From NCBI RefSeq assembly GCF_011305535.1, contig NZ_CP049905.1, positions 1,002,001 through 1,066,000 of the forward strand: a DNA stretch of 64,000 nucleotides, read 5' to 3'. The translations under genes and the position numbers were made by a program. This document shows, one piece after another, positions 8,914-17,555 of the stretch; the stretch's first letter is position 1; the number at the start of each line of letters is the position of its first letter. The notes below the pieces were generated by a model, which did not search any database, was not told where the DNA came from, and saw only the letters and a list, made by a program, of their open reading frames with translations. The DNA is from Diaphorobacter sp. HDW4B (GTDB taxonomy: Bacteria; Pseudomonadota; Gammaproteobacteria; Burkholderiales; Burkholderiaceae_C).

Positions 8914-10896
8914 TTAGATGTCCACCTCGACTTCGTCGCCGTGCACTTCCATGAGTTCACGGCGCGCAGCGGCCTCGCCTTTGCCCATGAGCTTGGTCAT
9001 CAGGACCTCGGTGGCGGGCTGATCGACGTTGCCCACACGCACCGGCAGCAGGCGGCGGGTGTCGGGGTTGAGCGTGGTTTCCCAGAGCTGCTCGGCGTTC
9101 ATTTCGCCCAGACCCTTGAAGCGGCTGATCTGACATTTCTCGCGTGGCACGCCATCCTTGACGGCCTTGTCGAGGATCGACTCGAGTTCGGCCTGATCGA
9201 GCGCGTACACCTTGGCTGCAGGCTTTTTGCCGCGCGCGGGAATGTCGACGCGGAACAGCGGTGGACGCGCCACGTAGATGTTTCCGGCATCGATGAGCTT
9301 GGGGAAGTGGCGGAAAAACAGCGTGAGCAGCAGCACCTGGATGTGCGAGCCGTCCACGTCGGCATCCGACAGAATGCAGATCTTGCCGTAGCGCAGACCG
9401 GAGAGGTCTGGCGTGTCGTTCGGGCCATGCGGATCGACGCCTATGGCAACCGAGATGTCGTGCACTTCGGTGTTCGCAAACAGGCGGTCGCGCTCGACTT
9501 CCCAGGTGTTCAGCACCTTGCCGCGCAGGGGCAGCACGGCCTGATTTTCCTTGTCGCGGCCCATCTTGGCGCTGCCGCCGGCGGAGTCGCCCTCGACCAG
9601 GAACACTTCGTTGTAGGCGATGTCGCGGCTTTCGCAATCGGTGAGCTTGCCGGGCAGCACGGCCACGCCGGAGCCCTTTCGCTTCTCGACCTTCTGGCCT
9701 GCGCGCTGACGGGTCTGCGCCGCCTTGATCGCGAGTTCGGCGAGCTTCTTGCCGTAATCGACGTTCTCGTTGAGCCACAGCTCGAGCGCCGGGCGCACGA
9801 AGTTGGAGACCAGACGCACGGCATCGCGCGAGTTCAGGCGTTCCTTGATCTGGCCCTGGAATTGAGGATCGAGCACCTTGGCCGAGAGCACGTAGCTTGC
9901 GCGCGCAAACACGTCTTCAGGCATGAGTTTCACGCCCTTGGGCAGCAACGAGTGGAATTCGATGAACAGCTTGACGGCCTGAAACAGACCATCGCGCAGA
10001 CCGCTTTCGTGCGTGCCGCCAGCGGTGGTCGGGATCAGGTTCACATAGCTTTCGCGCACTGGCGAGCCGTCGTCGGTGAAGGCCACGCACCAGGTCGCGC
10101 CTTCGCCTTCGGCAAAGCTTTCGTTGTTCTTGTCGGCAAAGCCTTCGCCCTCGAACAGCGGGATCACCGGATCGGCGTTCAGCGTCTGCGCCAGATAGTC
10201 GCGCAGGCCGCCCTTGTATTGCCAGGTCTGCGTGTCCTTGGTCTTTTCGTTGACCAGCGTGACGGTCACGCCGGGCATCAGCACGGCCTTGGAGCGCAGC
10301 AGATGGGTGAGCTCGCCCATCGGCAGGGCCGCCGACTCGAAATACGATGCGTCGGGCCAGACCTGCACGGTCGTGCCCTGTTTGCGTTCGCCCGACTGCA
10401 GTGGTCGCGCCACCAGCGGTTCGATCACATCGCCGCCGGAGAACGTCAGCTTGGCGACCTGTCCTTCGCGGTGCGTGGTCACTTCAAGGCGCTTGGACAA
10501 CGCATTCGTCACCGAAACGCCCACGCCGTGCAGACCACCGGAGAAGCTGTACGCCCCGCCGTTGCCCTTGTCGAACTTGCCGCCCGCGTGCAGACGCGTG
10601 AACACGAGTTCGACGACCGGAGCGCCTTCTTCAGGATGCAGACCGAACGGAATGCCGCGCCCGTCGTCCTCGACGCTCACCGAACTGTCGGCGTGCAGCG
10701 TGACCTTGATCTTCTTGCCGTAACCGGCAAGCGCTTCGTCGGCGGCGTTGTCCAGCACTTCCTGAAGGATGTGCAAAGGGTTGTCCGTGCGGGTGTACAT
10801 GCCCGGACGTTGCTTGACGGGCTCCAGTCCCTTGAGGACGCGAATGGAGCCTTCTGAGTATTCACTTGCCGGATTGGATGCTGGTTTGGTTGCCAT
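8914..10896 (-). CDS. parE: DNA topoisomerase IV subunit B (ParE)
   Basis: ParE is the ATPase subunit of topoisomerase IV. The 660-residue protein has a GHKL ATP-binding domain with Glu46 and Asn50 in QEVLDNAADEALAG and the DDGRGIPFG loop (78-85). It has a transducer domain and a TOPRIM domain with LVEGDSAGGSA and LSDADVDGSHIQ. The C-terminus is RRELMEVHGDEVEVDI. The length fits ParE rather than the longer GyrB of many betaproteobacteria, and parC follows in the same operon. The start ATG at 10896 is the first of the conserved reading frame. A MFS gene is divergent from it across 123 bases. Confidence 0.94.
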   Translation of the reverse strand: MATKPASNPASEYSEGSIRVLKGLEPVKQRPGMYTRTDNPLHILQEVLDNAADEALAGYGKKIKVTLHADSSVSVEDDGRGIPFGLHPEEGAPVVELVFTRLHAGGKFDKGNGGAYSFSGGLHGVGVSVTNALSKRLEVTTHREGQVAKLTFSGGDVIEPLVARPLQSGERKQGTTVQVWPDASYFESAALPMGELTHLLRSKAVLMPGVTVTLVNEKTKDTQTWQYKGGLRDYLAQTLNADPVIPLFEGEGFADKNNESFAEGEGATWCVAFTDDGSPVRESYVNLIPTTAGGTHESGLRDGLFQAVKLFIEFHSLLPKGVKLMPEDVFARASYVLSAKVLDPQFQGQIKERLNSRDAVRLVSNFVRPALELWLNENVDYGKKLAELAIKAAQTRQRAGQKVEKRKGSGVAVLPGKLTDCESRDIAYNEVFLVEGDSAGGSAKMGRDKENQAVLPLRGKVLNTWEVERDRLFANTEVHDISVAIGVDPHGPNDTPDLSGLRYGKICILSDADVDGSHIQVLLLTLFFRHFPKLIDAGNIYVARPPLFRVDIPARGKKPAAKVYALDQAELESILDKAVKDGVPREKCQISRFKGLGEMNAEQLWETTLNPDTRRLLPVRVGNVDQPATEVLMTKLMGKGEAAARRELMEVHGDEVEVDI

Positions 10897-11019
10897 GGCG
10901 GCGCATTGTAATACTGGATATAAAAACAGGCTGATGCAAGAACGGGTTTGTAATCTTCAGCCGCCGACGGGGAGCCCGTCACTGAGCAGGCGAACGATGT
11001 TTTGGCTACATTTGTGCGG

Positions 11020-12240
11020 ATGCAAAGCGAAATTAAAAAATTGTCCATGACGCAGGTGCTGGCTTGCGGCGCAGCCATCGTCACGCTGTCGATGGGGATT
11101 CGCCATGGCTTCGGCATGTGGCTGCAACCCATCACACAGGACATGGGCTGGACTCGTGAGACCTTCGCTTTCGCGCTCGCCGTGCAAAACTTGGCCTGGG
11201 GTGTCTTCGGCATTGTAGGAGGCATTGCGGCCGACCGCTTTGGCGCGTTCAAGGTGCTGATCTGCGGCGCGATTCTGTACGCGCTGGGCCTGGCGGGAAT
11301 GGCCACATCGCCAACACCGGGATTGTTCGCGCTGACCACGGGCGTGCTGATTGGCGCGGCGCAGGCGGGCACCACCTATGCGGTGATCTACGGTGTGCTC
11401 GGCCGCCAGATTTCAGCCGAAAAGCGCTCGTGGGCCATGGGCGTGGCAGCGGCTGCGGGCTCGTTCGGACAGTTTCTGATGGTGCCCGTGGAAGGCCAAT
11501 TGATCCTGCAGCTCGGCTGGAAGACCGCGCTGCTGGTGCTTTCCCTTGCCGTGCTGCTGATCATCCCGCTCGCATTCGGTCTGCGCGAGCCCGGTTTTCA
11601 GGGCGGCGCCACGCGCGCACCGCGCACGCAAAGTGCCACTGCGGCGTTCATGGAAGCGATCCGCTATCCGAGCTTTCTGCTGCTGACCGCCGGCTATTTC
11701 GTCTGCGGTTTTCAGGTGGTGTTCATCGGCGTGCACATGCCGAGTTATCTGAAGGACCACGGCCTGTCGCCGCAGGTCGCGAGCTACGCACTCGCGTTGA
11801 TCGGCCTGTTCAACGTGTTTGGCACGTACATCGCGGGCACACTCGGCCAACGCATGCCCAAGCGCCACATCCTCGCCTTCATCTACTTCGCGCGAGCGGT
11901 GGTGATCGCCGTGTTCCTGATGGTGCCGCTGTCGCCCATGTCGGTCTATCTGTTCTCGGCAGTGATCGGCGCGCTGTGGCTGTCCACCGTGCCGCCGACC
12001 AACGCGATGGTGGCGCAGATCTTCGGCGTGCAGCACATGTCCATGCTCAGCGGCTTCATCTTCTTCAGCCACCAGATCGGCAGTTTTCTGGGCGTCTGGC
12101 TTGGCGGCTATCTGTACGACAAGACCGGCAGCTACGACGTGGTCTGGTATCTGTCGATTGCCCTTGGCGTCTTCGCGGGATTGGTGAATCTGCCGGTGCG
12201 CGAGAATGCGATTGCTCGCGCCATTCCAAAGGCCGCGTAA
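11020..12240 (+). CDS. MFS transporter
   Basis: This is a 406-residue integral membrane protein with about twelve hydrophobic segments and a polar central loop (REPGFQGGATRAPRTQ region). The N-terminal segment SMGIRHGFGMWLQPITQDMG and the loop GIAADRFGAFKVL, an MFS motif-A-like G-x3-D-R sequence after the second helix, place it in the major facilitator superfamily, near the group of monocarboxylate/oxalate-type carriers of betaproteobacteria. The substrate is unknown. I placed the start at ATG 11020; a TTG at 11002 and an ATG at 11047 are also possible. It is divergent from parE. Confidence 0.85.
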   Translation: MQSEIKKLSMTQVLACGAAIVTLSMGIRHGFGMWLQPITQDMGWTRETFAFALAVQNLAWGVFGIVGGIAADRFGAFKVLICGAILYALGLAGMATSPTPGLFALTTGVLIGAAQAGTTYAVIYGVLGRQISAEKRSWAMGVAAAAGSFGQFLMVPVEGQLILQLGWKTALLVLSLAVLLIIPLAFGLREPGFQGGATRAPRTQSATAAFMEAIRYPSFLLLTAGYFVCGFQVVFIGVHMPSYLKDHGLSPQVASYALALIGLFNVFGTYIAGTLGQRMPKRHILAFIYFARAVVIAVFLMVPLSPMSVYLFSAVIGALWLSTVPPTNAMVAQIFGVQHMSMLSGFIFFSHQIGSFLGVWLGGYLYDKTGSYDVVWYLSIALGVFAGLVNLPVRENAIARAIPKAA

Positions 12241-12264
12241 TCCACCCACCGTCCATGACTTGCC

Positions 12265-12432
12265 ATGCAGACCGTCCACGAACATCCCCAGCAAAAGACT
12301 CCGGCTCTCCGAGCCGGATACAAACTTTTGCTGATTGCGGTCGCCGTGGCGGGCTTGCTCGGCGTGTTCCTGCTCTACACCAACCCGCAGTTCATGATCA
12401 CCATGGCGGACCAGCTCTGGGCGTGCTTCTGA
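12265..12432 (+). CDS. Small single-pass membrane protein (55 aa)
   Basis: This short frame starts with ATG 24 bases after the MFS stop and ends in TGA. The product begins MQTVHEHPQQKTPALRAGYK, has one clear hydrophobic helix (about residues 21-41, rich in L, V, A and G), then YTNPQFMITMADQLWACF. A positively charged, polar N-terminus before a helix is the usual layout of small inner-membrane proteins. I do not recognise a named family. A clean helix, a plausible tail and the close position after the transporter argue that it is real, perhaps translated with it. Confidence 0.6.
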   Translation: MQTVHEHPQQKTPALRAGYKLLLIAVAVAGLLGVFLLYTNPQFMITMADQLWACF

Positions 12433-12555
12433 GAAGCTGTTTAGTGAAATGCTCGGTCGAACCCCTTGCATTGCTGACGAGTTGATCAATAATCGCCCCC
12501 TTTACGGCCCTCTTTCCCGCTCTCGTACTGCCACCTCGGCAGACATTGCTTTCTG

Positions 12556-13143
12556 ATGTCCTTCTGCACCACCGCCAGCGAAGCCCTCCAGCACGCCCCG
12601 CTCCACCCGGCTTCGGGCTGGATTCAGCGTTGGTCGCATCTGGTGCCGCAAGGCGCGGGCGTGCTCGACGTGGCCTGCGGCCCCGGTCGTCACATGCAAT
12701 GGTTTGCCGAGCGCGGAAATGCCGTCACGGGTGTTGACCGTTCGGCAGAGGCGCTGGAATCCGCAGCCCGCTTCGGCACGGTGATTCAGGCTGATATCGA
12801 AGGCGGTGCATGGCCGCTGACGGGCCGTGAATTCGCGGCAGTCGTGGTCACCAATTACCTTTGGCGGCCGAATTTTCCGAACATTCTGAGCAGCATCGCC
12901 CCCGGTGGCGTGCTGATCTATGAAACTTTTGCCCTCGGCAACGAGTCTGTAGGCAGACCGGCGCGCGCGGAATTTCTGCTGCAACCCGGTGAATTGCTGG
13001 GGCTTTGCAAAGGTTTACGCGTCATCGCCTACGAAGACGGATTCCTCGAAGATCCTGCCCGATTCGTGCAGCGCATCGTCGCCAGACGTGAACCTTCACC
13101 CGCGACAGAGTCATTCAGGGCCCAACTGGGTCACTCTGTCTAG
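12556..13143 (+). CDS. Class I SAM-dependent methyltransferase
   Basis: The 195-residue protein has the Rossmann methyltransferase motif [20 protein letters not shown] (about residues 35-53), followed by the acidic GVDRS at the end of strand 2, the [10 protein letters not shown] stretch and a [11 protein letters not shown] motif IV-like region. It resembles TehB/UbiE-like small methyltransferases. The substrate is not evident. It precedes dapA by 35 bases; the link is positional only. The start ATG at 12556 has no strong ribosome site, but no better start lies nearby. Confidence 0.85.
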   Translation: MSFCTTASEALQHAPLHPASGWIQRWSHLVPQGAGVLDVACGPGRHMQWFAERGNAVTGVDRSAEALESAARFGTVIQADIEGGAWPLTGREFAAVVVTNYLWRPNFPNILSSIAPGGVLIYETFALGNESVGRPARAEFLLQPGELLGLCKGLRVIAYEDGFLEDPARFVQRIVARREPSPATESFRAQLGHSV

Positions 13144-13178
13144 TTAGAATGCTTCTTTCCCCGTTTAACGATACGGAC

Positions 13179-14078
13179 ATGACTTCTCCCAGCGCTCCTC
13201 TGACCGGCAGCATCGTCGCTCTGGTCACCCCCATGCACGCAGACGGCAGTGTGGACTACCCCACCCTGCGCAAACTGATCGACTGGCACATCGCCGAAGG
13301 CACTGCTTGCCTGGGCGTGGTCGGCACGACCGGCGAGTCGCCCACGGTCAACGTGGAAGAGCACTGCGAGATCATCCGCGTGTCCGTCGAGCAGGCCGCC
13401 AAGCGCGTGCCGGTGATGGCCGGCTGCGGTGCCAACTCCACTGCCGAAGCGATCGAGCTGGCCAAGTACGCCAAGAGCGTGGGCGCCGACAGCCAATTGC
13501 AGGTCGTGCCCTACTACAACAAGCCGACGCAAGAAGGCCAGTACCAGCACTTCAAGACGATTGCCGAATCCGTCGGCGATCTGCCCATGTACCTGTACAA
13601 CGTGCCCGGCCGCTCGGTCGCGGACATGCAGCACGACACCGTGCTGCGTCTCGCGCAAGTGCCCGGCATCGTCGGCATCAAGGAAGCCACGGGCAACATC
13701 GAACGTGCGCAATGGCTGATCCGCGACGTTCCCAAGGGCTTCGGCGTGTACTCCGGTGACGATCCAACCGCCGTGGCGCTGATGCTCTGCGGCGGCCAGG
13801 GCAACATCAGCGTGACGGCCAACGTGGCCCCGCGCTTGATGGCCGAATTGTGCAAGGCCGCTCTGGCTGGCGATGTCCGCAAGGCCATGGAAATCCAGTT
13901 CAAGCTGATGCCCGTGCACAAGAACCTGTTCGTGGAAGCCAACCCCATCCCCGTGAAGTGGGCCATGCAGCGCATGGGACTTTGCGGTGGCACCCTGCGT
14001 CTGCCCATGACCACGATGAGCCAAGGCAATGAAGCCGTCGTGGAAGCTGCGCTACGCTCGGCGGGTTTGCTCAATTAA
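13179..14078 (+). CDS. dapA: 4-hydroxy-tetrahydrodipicolinate synthase (DapA)
   Basis: DapA condenses pyruvate with aspartate semialdehyde, the first committed step to lysine and diaminopimelate. The 299-residue protein shows the TIM-barrel signatures: [11 protein letters not shown], catalytic Tyr140 in YLYNVPGRS, and Schiff-base Lys168 in GIKEATGN. These match E. coli Tyr133 and Lys161 with a seven-residue offset. I chose ATG 13179 ([10 protein letters not shown]); an ATG at 13149 would add ten poorly conserved residues. bamC follows, an order common in beta- and gammaproteobacteria. Confidence 0.95.
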   Translation: MTSPSAPLTGSIVALVTPMHADGSVDYPTLRKLIDWHIAEGTACLGVVGTTGESPTVNVEEHCEIIRVSVEQAAKRVPVMAGCGANSTAEAIELAKYAKSVGADSQLQVVPYYNKPTQEGQYQHFKTIAESVGDLPMYLYNVPGRSVADMQHDTVLRLAQVPGIVGIKEATGNIERAQWLIRDVPKGFGVYSGDDPTAVALMLCGGQGNISVTANVAPRLMAELCKAALAGDVRKAMEIQFKLMPVHKNLFVEANPIPVKWAMQRMGLCGGTLRLPMTTMSQGNEAVVEAALRSAGLLN

Positions 14079-14145
14079 GAGATCCCGGTCTGCCCGCACG
14101 GCTCCGCTCAGCCAACGGCACTTCCAAATCAATGAGGAATTTCGC

Positions 14146-15240
14146 GTGAACGCTACGACTCGACTCGGCCTGCTGGGCCTGGCATTGGCCTTGTCGGCCT
14201 GCTCCGTGCTGGAGAGCGACAAGATCGACTACAAGAGTGCCAGGAAGGGCGCGACACTGGAAGTGCCGCCCGATCTGTCACAGCTCTCGGCCGATACGCG
14301 CTACACGGTGCCCGGCGGCGCGGCTTCCGCTGTCGCTTTCGAAGCAGGCCAGAAGGCCAAGCCCGTGGGCCCGAACACCGCTCCTTCGACGATTGGCGAT
14401 GTGCGCATCGAACGCGACGGCAACCAGCGCTGGCTGGTGATCGACCGCCCGGCCGAAAAGCTCTGGGATCCCGTGCGTGATTTCTGGCTGGAAAGCGGCT
14501 TCGTGTTCACCACGGACAACTCCGAGCTGGGCATTCTGGAAACCGACTGGGCCGAAAACCGTGCCAAGATCCCGCAGGACATCATCCGCTCGAGCATCGG
14601 CAAGCTGTTCGACGGCCTGTACTCGACCGGCGAGCGTGACAAGTTCCGCACCCGCCTCGAGCGCAATGCCAAGGGCGGCACCAACCTCTTCGTCAGCCAC
14701 CGCGGCATGGTCGAGGTCTACAGCAGCCAACAAAAAGACGCGACCATGTGGCAGCCACGCCCGGTCGATCCCGAGCTGGAGGCCGAATTCCTGCGCCGCA
14801 TGATGGTCAAGCTCGGCGTGAGCGAAGAGCAGTCCAAGGCGGCAGCCGCTTCCGCACAGGCCGCACCGCTGGCCGCCACCGCCAAGGTCGCGAACGTCAA
14901 CGGCGTGCCTGCTATCCAGATGGATGAAGGCTTCGACCGAGCATGGCGTCGTGTCGGCCTGTCGCTGGACCGCACCGGCTTCACCGTCGAAGACCGCAAC
15001 CGCACCGAAGGCGTGTACTACGTGCGCTACGTGGCTCCGAACGCCAACAAGAAGGAACAAGGCTTCTTCAGCAAGCTCTTCTCGGGCTCGCCAGACGCCG
15101 TGCCTCCACTCAAGTACCGCGTCACCGTGCGCAGCGAAGGCTCGCAAAGCACCGTGTCCGTGTTGAACGCCACGGGCGCACCGGAAGCCTCCACCAACGC
15201 CGAGCGCATTCTGCGCGTGCTGGCCGACGACATGAAGTGA
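14146..15240 (+). CDS. bamC: BamC (NlpB), outer membrane assembly lipoprotein
   Basis: BamC is a lipoprotein of the BAM complex, which inserts beta-barrel proteins into the outer membrane. The 364-residue protein has a lipoprotein signal with lipobox LSAC and Cys19. Next comes the unstructured BamC N-terminus (DKIDYKSARKGATLEVPPDL, about 25-44), the part known to bind BamD in E. coli, then two helix-grip domains. The start is GTG 14146, preceded by AGGAA at 14135-14139; no in-frame ATG fits. It follows dapA by 67 bases, the classic dapA-bamC order. Confidence 0.92.
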   Translation: MNATTRLGLLGLALALSACSVLESDKIDYKSARKGATLEVPPDLSQLSADTRYTVPGGAASAVAFEAGQKAKPVGPNTAPSTIGDVRIERDGNQRWLVIDRPAEKLWDPVRDFWLESGFVFTTDNSELGILETDWAENRAKIPQDIIRSSIGKLFDGLYSTGERDKFRTRLERNAKGGTNLFVSHRGMVEVYSSQQKDATMWQPRPVDPELEAEFLRRMMVKLGVSEEQSKAAAASAQAAPLAATAKVANVNGVPAIQMDEGFDRAWRRVGLSLDRTGFTVEDRNRTEGVYYVRYVAPNANKKEQGFFSKLFSGSPDAVPPLKYRVTVRSEGSQSTVSVLNATGAPEASTNAERILRVLADDMK

Positions 15241-15246
15241 TCCATC

Positions 15247-15289
15247 CCCGGCAACGCGGCCATGTGCAATGCATGGCCACGCTGCCGGG
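15247..15289. repeat. Long hairpin between bamC and the metallo-beta-lactamase gene
   Basis: CCCGGCA (15247-15253) pairs with TGCCGGG (15283-15289) and GGCCATG (15258-15264) pairs with CATGGCC (15272-15278). The stems are separated by a symmetric ACGC/ACGC internal loop, with a seven-base apical loop. No T-run follows, so it is not a standard terminator. It could modulate read-through or mRNA stability, or be a REP-like repeat. Confidence 0.6.
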
Positions 15290-15344
15290 CGACTTTCTGA
15301 TCACCCACTCTTTCTCGCTTCTCCCCTCTTCTTTTTCTGCGCTC

Positions 15345-16127
15345 ATGCTCCGCTTCAAAAGCCTTGGCAGCGGCAGCTCCGGAAACACCACCCTCATCGA
15401 AGGCCGCAGCGGCACGACGACCCGTCGTCTGCTGGTCGATTGCGGCCTGGGCATTCGCACCATCGCCCAGCGCCTGGGTGAAGCAGGCAACGCCATCGCG
15501 CAGATCGACGCGATCTTCATCACGCACGAACATTCCGACCATGTGGGCTGCATGGCCACATTGGCTCTGCGCCATGGCATTCCCGTCTGGATGAGCCACG
15601 GCACGTACACCGCCATAGGCGAGCCCGAACTGCACGGCCTGCTGCGTATCGCCCACCACAACGAAGCCATAGACATGGGCGGTGCATTCGAGGCCCTGCC
15701 GTTCTCTGTGCCGCATGACGCGCGCGAACCATTGCACCTGCGCTGCAGCGATGGAGCCCATCACATCGCCGTGCTGACCGATCTCGGCCACGCAAGCCCC
15801 TCCGTCATTCCGTACATTGCAGGCTGCCACGCCATGCTGATCGAGGCCAATCACGACGCCGAGATGCTCAAGAATGGCCGCTACCCAGTCTTTCTCAAGC
15901 GCCGGATCGCCGGAGCCAATGGTCATCTGGCCAACGCGCAAACCGCAGAATTGCTGCGCGCAGTGAACCACTCGCAACTGCAACGCGTTGTTGCCGCGCA
16001 TTTGAGCGCAGAAAACAATCGTCCCGATTTGGCGCGAGTGGCGCTTGCCGAAGCGCTGGACTGGAGCCATGACGACATCGATGTCGCCCAACAGCGCGGT
16101 GGCTCTCCATGGATTCAGGTGGGCTGA
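15345..16127 (+). CDS. Metallo-beta-lactamase-fold hydrolase (YycJ/WalJ-like)
   Basis: The 260-residue protein has the metal-binding THEHSDHVG motif (about residues 64-72), an N-terminal FKSLGSGSSGNTTLIEG block typical of the YycJ/VicX-type MBL hydrolases, and later HDAREP, TDLGHAS and the EANHD block with further ligands. Such proteins are usually thought to be nucleases or phosphodiesterases; the substrate here is unknown. The start ATG at 15345 fits the conserved N-terminus of the family. A convergent terminator and a long intergenic region follow. Confidence 0.85.
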   Translation: MLRFKSLGSGSSGNTTLIEGRSGTTTRRLLVDCGLGIRTIAQRLGEAGNAIAQIDAIFITHEHSDHVGCMATLALRHGIPVWMSHGTYTAIGEPELHGLLRIAHHNEAIDMGGAFEALPFSVPHDAREPLHLRCSDGAHHIAVLTDLGHASPSVIPYIAGCHAMLIEANHDAEMLKNGRYPVFLKRRIAGANGHLANAQTAELLRAVNHSQLQRVVAAHLSAENNRPDLARVALAEALDWSHDDIDVAQQRGGSPWIQVG

Positions 16128-16476
16128 GTCACCCAGTGAGCCAATCAGGTATTGCCGGCCGGATTACCTGTAAATCCCCTGTTACTAATTTGGTTTTTCA
16201 ATTACGACTATAAGCAGTCACTCATCGCATAAACGATGAGTTTGATCTCTCAAAAAGTGTGCAGCGCAGCACGCACAATCCCCCGAACCTCACATTGATA
16301 ATCGACCGATATATGTCGGGGATTTTGCATTTTCATAAATGCAATAACAAAAAGTCACATTCAATAATCACCACCCACAACGACAAAAGCCCCGAACCTT
16401 GCGGCGCGGGGCTTTGTGATACTTGGAGTGAACTGCCGGAATGAATCCGGCCGATCAGTATCCGGTCAGTCGCTGA
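16128..16476. other. Intergenic region with several hairpins, possible small RNA
   Basis: No protein gene is supported here. The region is AT-richer than its neighbours. It holds CTCATCG/CGATGAG (16221-16240), a perfect TTGCATTT/AAATGCAA hairpin (16325-16344), an AATCCCCCGA ... TCGGGGATT pair (16277-16286 with 16316-16324), and the terminator at 16386-16415. The series of stems ending in a terminator would suit a small RNA or a structured leader, but I recognise no known family. Confidence 0.4.
16386..16415. terminator. Terminator hairpin before the Ala-rich lipoprotein gene
   Basis: AAAGCCCCG (16386-16394) pairs with CGGGGCTTT (16407-16415) around a GC-rich loop. It is 61 bases from the 3' end of the minus-strand lipoprotein gene and could also serve transcripts coming from the left. 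Its tail is short in both directions. Confidence 0.6.
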
Positions 16477-16794
16477 TTACTTGGTAGCGGAAGCAGCAGC
16501 TGCAGCAGCGGCATCAGCAGCAGCCTTGGCAGCGTCAACAGCAGCGTTGGCGCCAGCGGCAGCAGCGTCCACAGTTGCCGAAGCGGCAGCGGAGGCGGCG
16601 TCCACAGCGGAGGAAGCAGCTTGAGTGGCAGCAGCAGCGGCTTCGCTGGCAGCAGCGGCAGCTTGGTCAGCGGCTGGAGCAGCAGCAGGAGCTTCAACTG
16701 GAGCTGGGGCAGGAGCAGCAGCTTCTTCCTTCTTGCCGCAAGCGGACAGGGCAACAGCAGCAACCAGAGCGGCCAGAACGACGGAATTCTTCAT
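16477..16794 (-). CDS. Alanine-rich small lipoprotein of unknown function
   Basis: The 105-residue protein has a lipoprotein signal with lipobox LSAC (Cys19) followed by a GKKEE linker, a short Ala/Pro stretch (APAPAPVEAPAAAPAA) and then an almost pure Ala/Ser/Asp/Thr tail to the end. The tail has D, S or K about every few residues (VDAAKAAADAAA type), which suits a long amphipathic helix like those of Lpp-type or antifreeze-like proteins. Most likely an envelope lipoprotein. The low-complexity GCN codons make the other frames open too, but only this frame has a proper signal peptide. Function unknown. Confidence 0.75.
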   Translation of the reverse strand: MKNSVVLAALVAAVALSACGKKEEAAAPAPAPVEAPAAAPAADQAAAAASEAAAAATQAASSAVDAASAAASATVDAAAAGANAAVDAAKAAADAAAAAAASATK

Positions 16795-17001
16795 TTCAAT
16801 TTCCTATTTGGACAGACAATTCAAAAAAATAAAAAGCCGTTACGTCCATCTTTTGGCAAGCGGTACGCTAGGCCGTTTGGAGCGCTCAATCCAACTCGCG
16901 CCCCAAATTTTGAGTACAGCTTCGTATTATAGGATTTATTTGCGTCTATAGTGGCTTTCACCAACAGAAACATCAGTGTTTACATTGGTGTGACTTTTTT
17001 G

Positions 17002-17532
17002 TCACAACCCTAATATCGTCGCAGGAAACCCGGGGCGGCTGCGCGAGGTAATCCATTCGCCGAGTTTCTCGCGCCATTCAACGCAGAACTGAACGTCGGA
17101 GCTGGCAATGCCGCGACTGCGCTCCACATCCACGCGCTGCATCATCCAGCGCTGCGACCAGAGCACGCTGGGCACATCGGCTGCATTGCGCACGGCGATC
17201 TGGCGGCAATCGAGCAGATGCTCCCAGCGCGTGCGCCATTGCACGAAACGCGGAAATCGCAGCCGCACCTGCTCGAAGTTGGCACAAAGCACTATGCATT
17301 TGCGCGCACCACCGGCACGCGAGCCACCTGCCCATTGGTTGAGCGTCTCCAGCATCTCGCGATCACCGAGCGGCCAGCCGTGAAAGTCGGCATCGCACAG
17401 CATCAGCTCACGCCAGCCTTCGGCGGCCGCCGCGCGCAGCGAAAGGCGCACCCACTCGTCAAACTGCACGCGCCCATCGAAGCGCCCGAGCGGCGCCTGA
17501 GGCGGTGTTGCAGCATTCATGTCGGTGCTCAT
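17002..17532 (-). CDS. Conserved hypothetical protein next to the RoxA-type oxygenase
   Basis: The 176-residue protein has no signal peptide or membrane segment. It is rich in Arg and Trp (such as WRTRWEHLLDCRQ and LWSQRWMMQRVDVER). I do not recognise a domain. It lies 23 bases downstream of the cupin oxygenase gene on the same strand, so they are probably co-transcribed. It could be an accessory or chaperone-like factor, but nothing in the sequence shows this. The start ATG is at 17532; a second ATG five codons on (17520) is possible. Confidence 0.65.
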   Translation of the reverse strand: MSTDMNAATPPQAPLGRFDGRVQFDEWVRLSLRAAAAEGWRELMLCDADFHGWPLGDREMLETLNQWAGGSRAGGARKCIVLCANFEQVRLRFPRFVQWRTRWEHLLDCRQIAVRNAADVPSVLWSQRWMMQRVDVERSRGIASSDVQFCVEWREKLGEWITSRSRPGFPATILGL

Positions 17533-17555
17533 GTCGATGGGACTTCTGCCAACTG

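Noticed and set aside
8941-10857. 638-residue plus-strand frame opposite parE
   Set aside because: Shadow of ParE. The start and stop do not match any gene boundary and the product has no motif.
16575-16951. Overlapping plus-strand frames opposite the Ala-rich lipoprotein
   Set aside because: They arise from GCN repeats that leave all frames open; only the minus-strand frame has a signal peptide.
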